A stretch of DNA of 64,000 nucleotides from Rhizobium grahamii CCGE 502 (lineage in GTDB: Bacteria; Pseudomonadota; Alphaproteobacteria; Rhizobiales; Rhizobiaceae), in NCBI RefSeq assembly GCF_000298315.2, contig NZ_AEYE02000021.1, forward strand, positions 62,001 through 126,000, written 5' to 3'. Positions 63,417 to 64,000 of the stretch are shown here, one piece after another (the first letter of the stretch is position 1; each line of letters begins with the position of its first letter). The translations under genes and the position numbers were made by a program. Below the pieces are notes generated by a model that saw only the letters and a list, made by a program, of their open reading frames with translations, made no database searches and was not told where the DNA came from.

Positions 63417-64000
63417 ATGCCGCAAAAATCCCAGTTCGACGTCGAGGCAGGTGACCATTTCGCTCTCGGCGCGACACCTGATGCCGATGGCGTCAACTTC
63501 GCTCTCTTCTCAGCTCATGCCGAACGGGTTGAGCTTTGCCTCTTCGATGCCAACGGTAACAACGAACAACGTATCGAGCTTCCAGAATATACCAACGAAA
63601 TCTGGCATGGCCGCATCCCGGGTTTGAAGCCCGGTGCGCTTTACGGGTACAGGGTTCACGGGCCTCATGATCCGGAAAACGGCCATCGCTTCAACCCCAA
63701 TAAACTTCTCATTGATCCATACGCTCGGGAAATTGTCGGAGACATCCGTTGGGGTCAATCCTGCTTTGGTTATGATCTGGAAAGTGAGGAAAAGGACCTG
63801 TCCTTCAACGAAGCCGACAGCGCGCCTGACATGCCAAAATGCCGTGTGGTCGACCCGACCGACTTCGGCTCCATCGACGATGTAAATCCCGGCATACCCT
63901 GGTCGCGTTCCATCTTCTACGAGGCGCATGTGAAGGGGATGACCCAATTGCATCCTGCGGTCCCCGAAAAGTTGCGGGGAACGTTCGAGGGCTTGGCGCA
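63417..64000 (+). CDS. glgX: glycogen debranching enzyme GlgX, 5' part
   Basis: The first 194 codons of a GlgX-type isoamylase, cut by the window end. The N-terminal CBM48-like domain is clear (FALGATPDADGVNFALFSAH, LPEYTNEIWHGRIPGLKPGA, YGYRVHGPHDPENGHRFNPN, LLIDPYAREIVGD), and the start of the catalytic barrel appears at IFYEAHVKGMTQLHP. GlgX removes alpha-1,6 branches from glycogen. In rhizobia it often neighbours trehalose genes (treY, treZ), which would lie beyond the window. Confidence 0.9.
   Translation, partial: MPQKSQFDVEAGDHFALGATPDADGVNFALFSAHAERVELCLFDANGNNEQRIELPEYTNEIWHGRIPGLKPGALYGYRVHGPHDPENGHRFNPNKLLIDPYAREIVGDIRWGQSCFGYDLESEEKDLSFNEADSAPDMPKCRVVDPTDFGSIDDVNPGIPWSRSIFYEAHVKGMTQLHPAVPEKLRGTFEGLA

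Overview
The window looks like part of a Rhizobiales genome, most likely Rhizobiaceae (Rhizobium, Sinorhizobium or Agrobacterium type), on a chromosome, chromid or large plasmid. The reasons are the GC-rich codon use, families typical of rhizobia (DUF982, DUF6894, DUF2934), an alphaproteobacterial SOS box (GTTC-N7-GTTC), an imuA-imuB-dnaE2 cassette, and many promoters of the alphaproteobacterial general-stress sigma factor type (EcfG/RpoE2). I saw no rRNA, tRNA, integrase, transposase, CRISPR array or replication gene.

Layout. 0-6 kb: an MFS transporter divergent from a PaaK-like adenylate-forming ligase, then a three-domain LigD without Ku. 6-16 kb: small stress proteins, a second Mfd-type translocase, a bacterial topoisomerase IB and a DegP protease. 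16-20 kb: a KaiC-like double ATPase overlapping a hybrid histidine kinase, with no kaiA or kaiB. 21-25 kb: a tightly coupled N-formylglutamate-amidohydrolase-like / DUF1704 metallopeptidase-like / ATP-grasp operon of unknown product. 25-34 kb: an RND efflux pair, an Rrf2 regulator, an MscS pseudogene, a cupin, an NmrA-like protein and an AhpD-like protein, and a LysR regulator. 34.5-46.5 kb: an eight-gene glycan operon (three SDR domains, one of them fused to a glycoside hydrolase; four glycosyltransferases; a methyltransferase) divergent from a dehydrogenase / Gfo-Idh-MocA pair. 46.5-50.5 kb: small stress proteins and a Crp/Fnr regulator. 50.8-56.3 kb: the SOS mutagenesis cassette. 58-60.3 kb: a NarX/NarL-type two-component pair. 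60-64 kb: a Gly/Asn-rich secreted protein, DUF2934, an MFS transporter, a small hypothetical protein and the start of glgX.

How it fits together. I found twelve exact copies of GGAAC-N17-GTT, all but two placed about 20-50 bp ahead of a start codon and none pointing away from a gene. They precede the GFA-family protein, a membrane protein, the Mfd paralogue, DUF1003, PRC-barrel, HhH, DUF2934 and glgX genes, and both arms of the divergent glycan locus. This suggests that much of the window is one general-stress island: DNA repair, envelope and glycan remodelling, and carbon-store mobilisation. The SOS cassette (LexA box) and an Rrf2 regulon (GGATA-N5-TATCC operators at two loci) form separate circuits. 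The best candidates for an undescribed system are the stress-promoted glycan locus and the amidohydrolase / DUF1704 / ATP-grasp operon.
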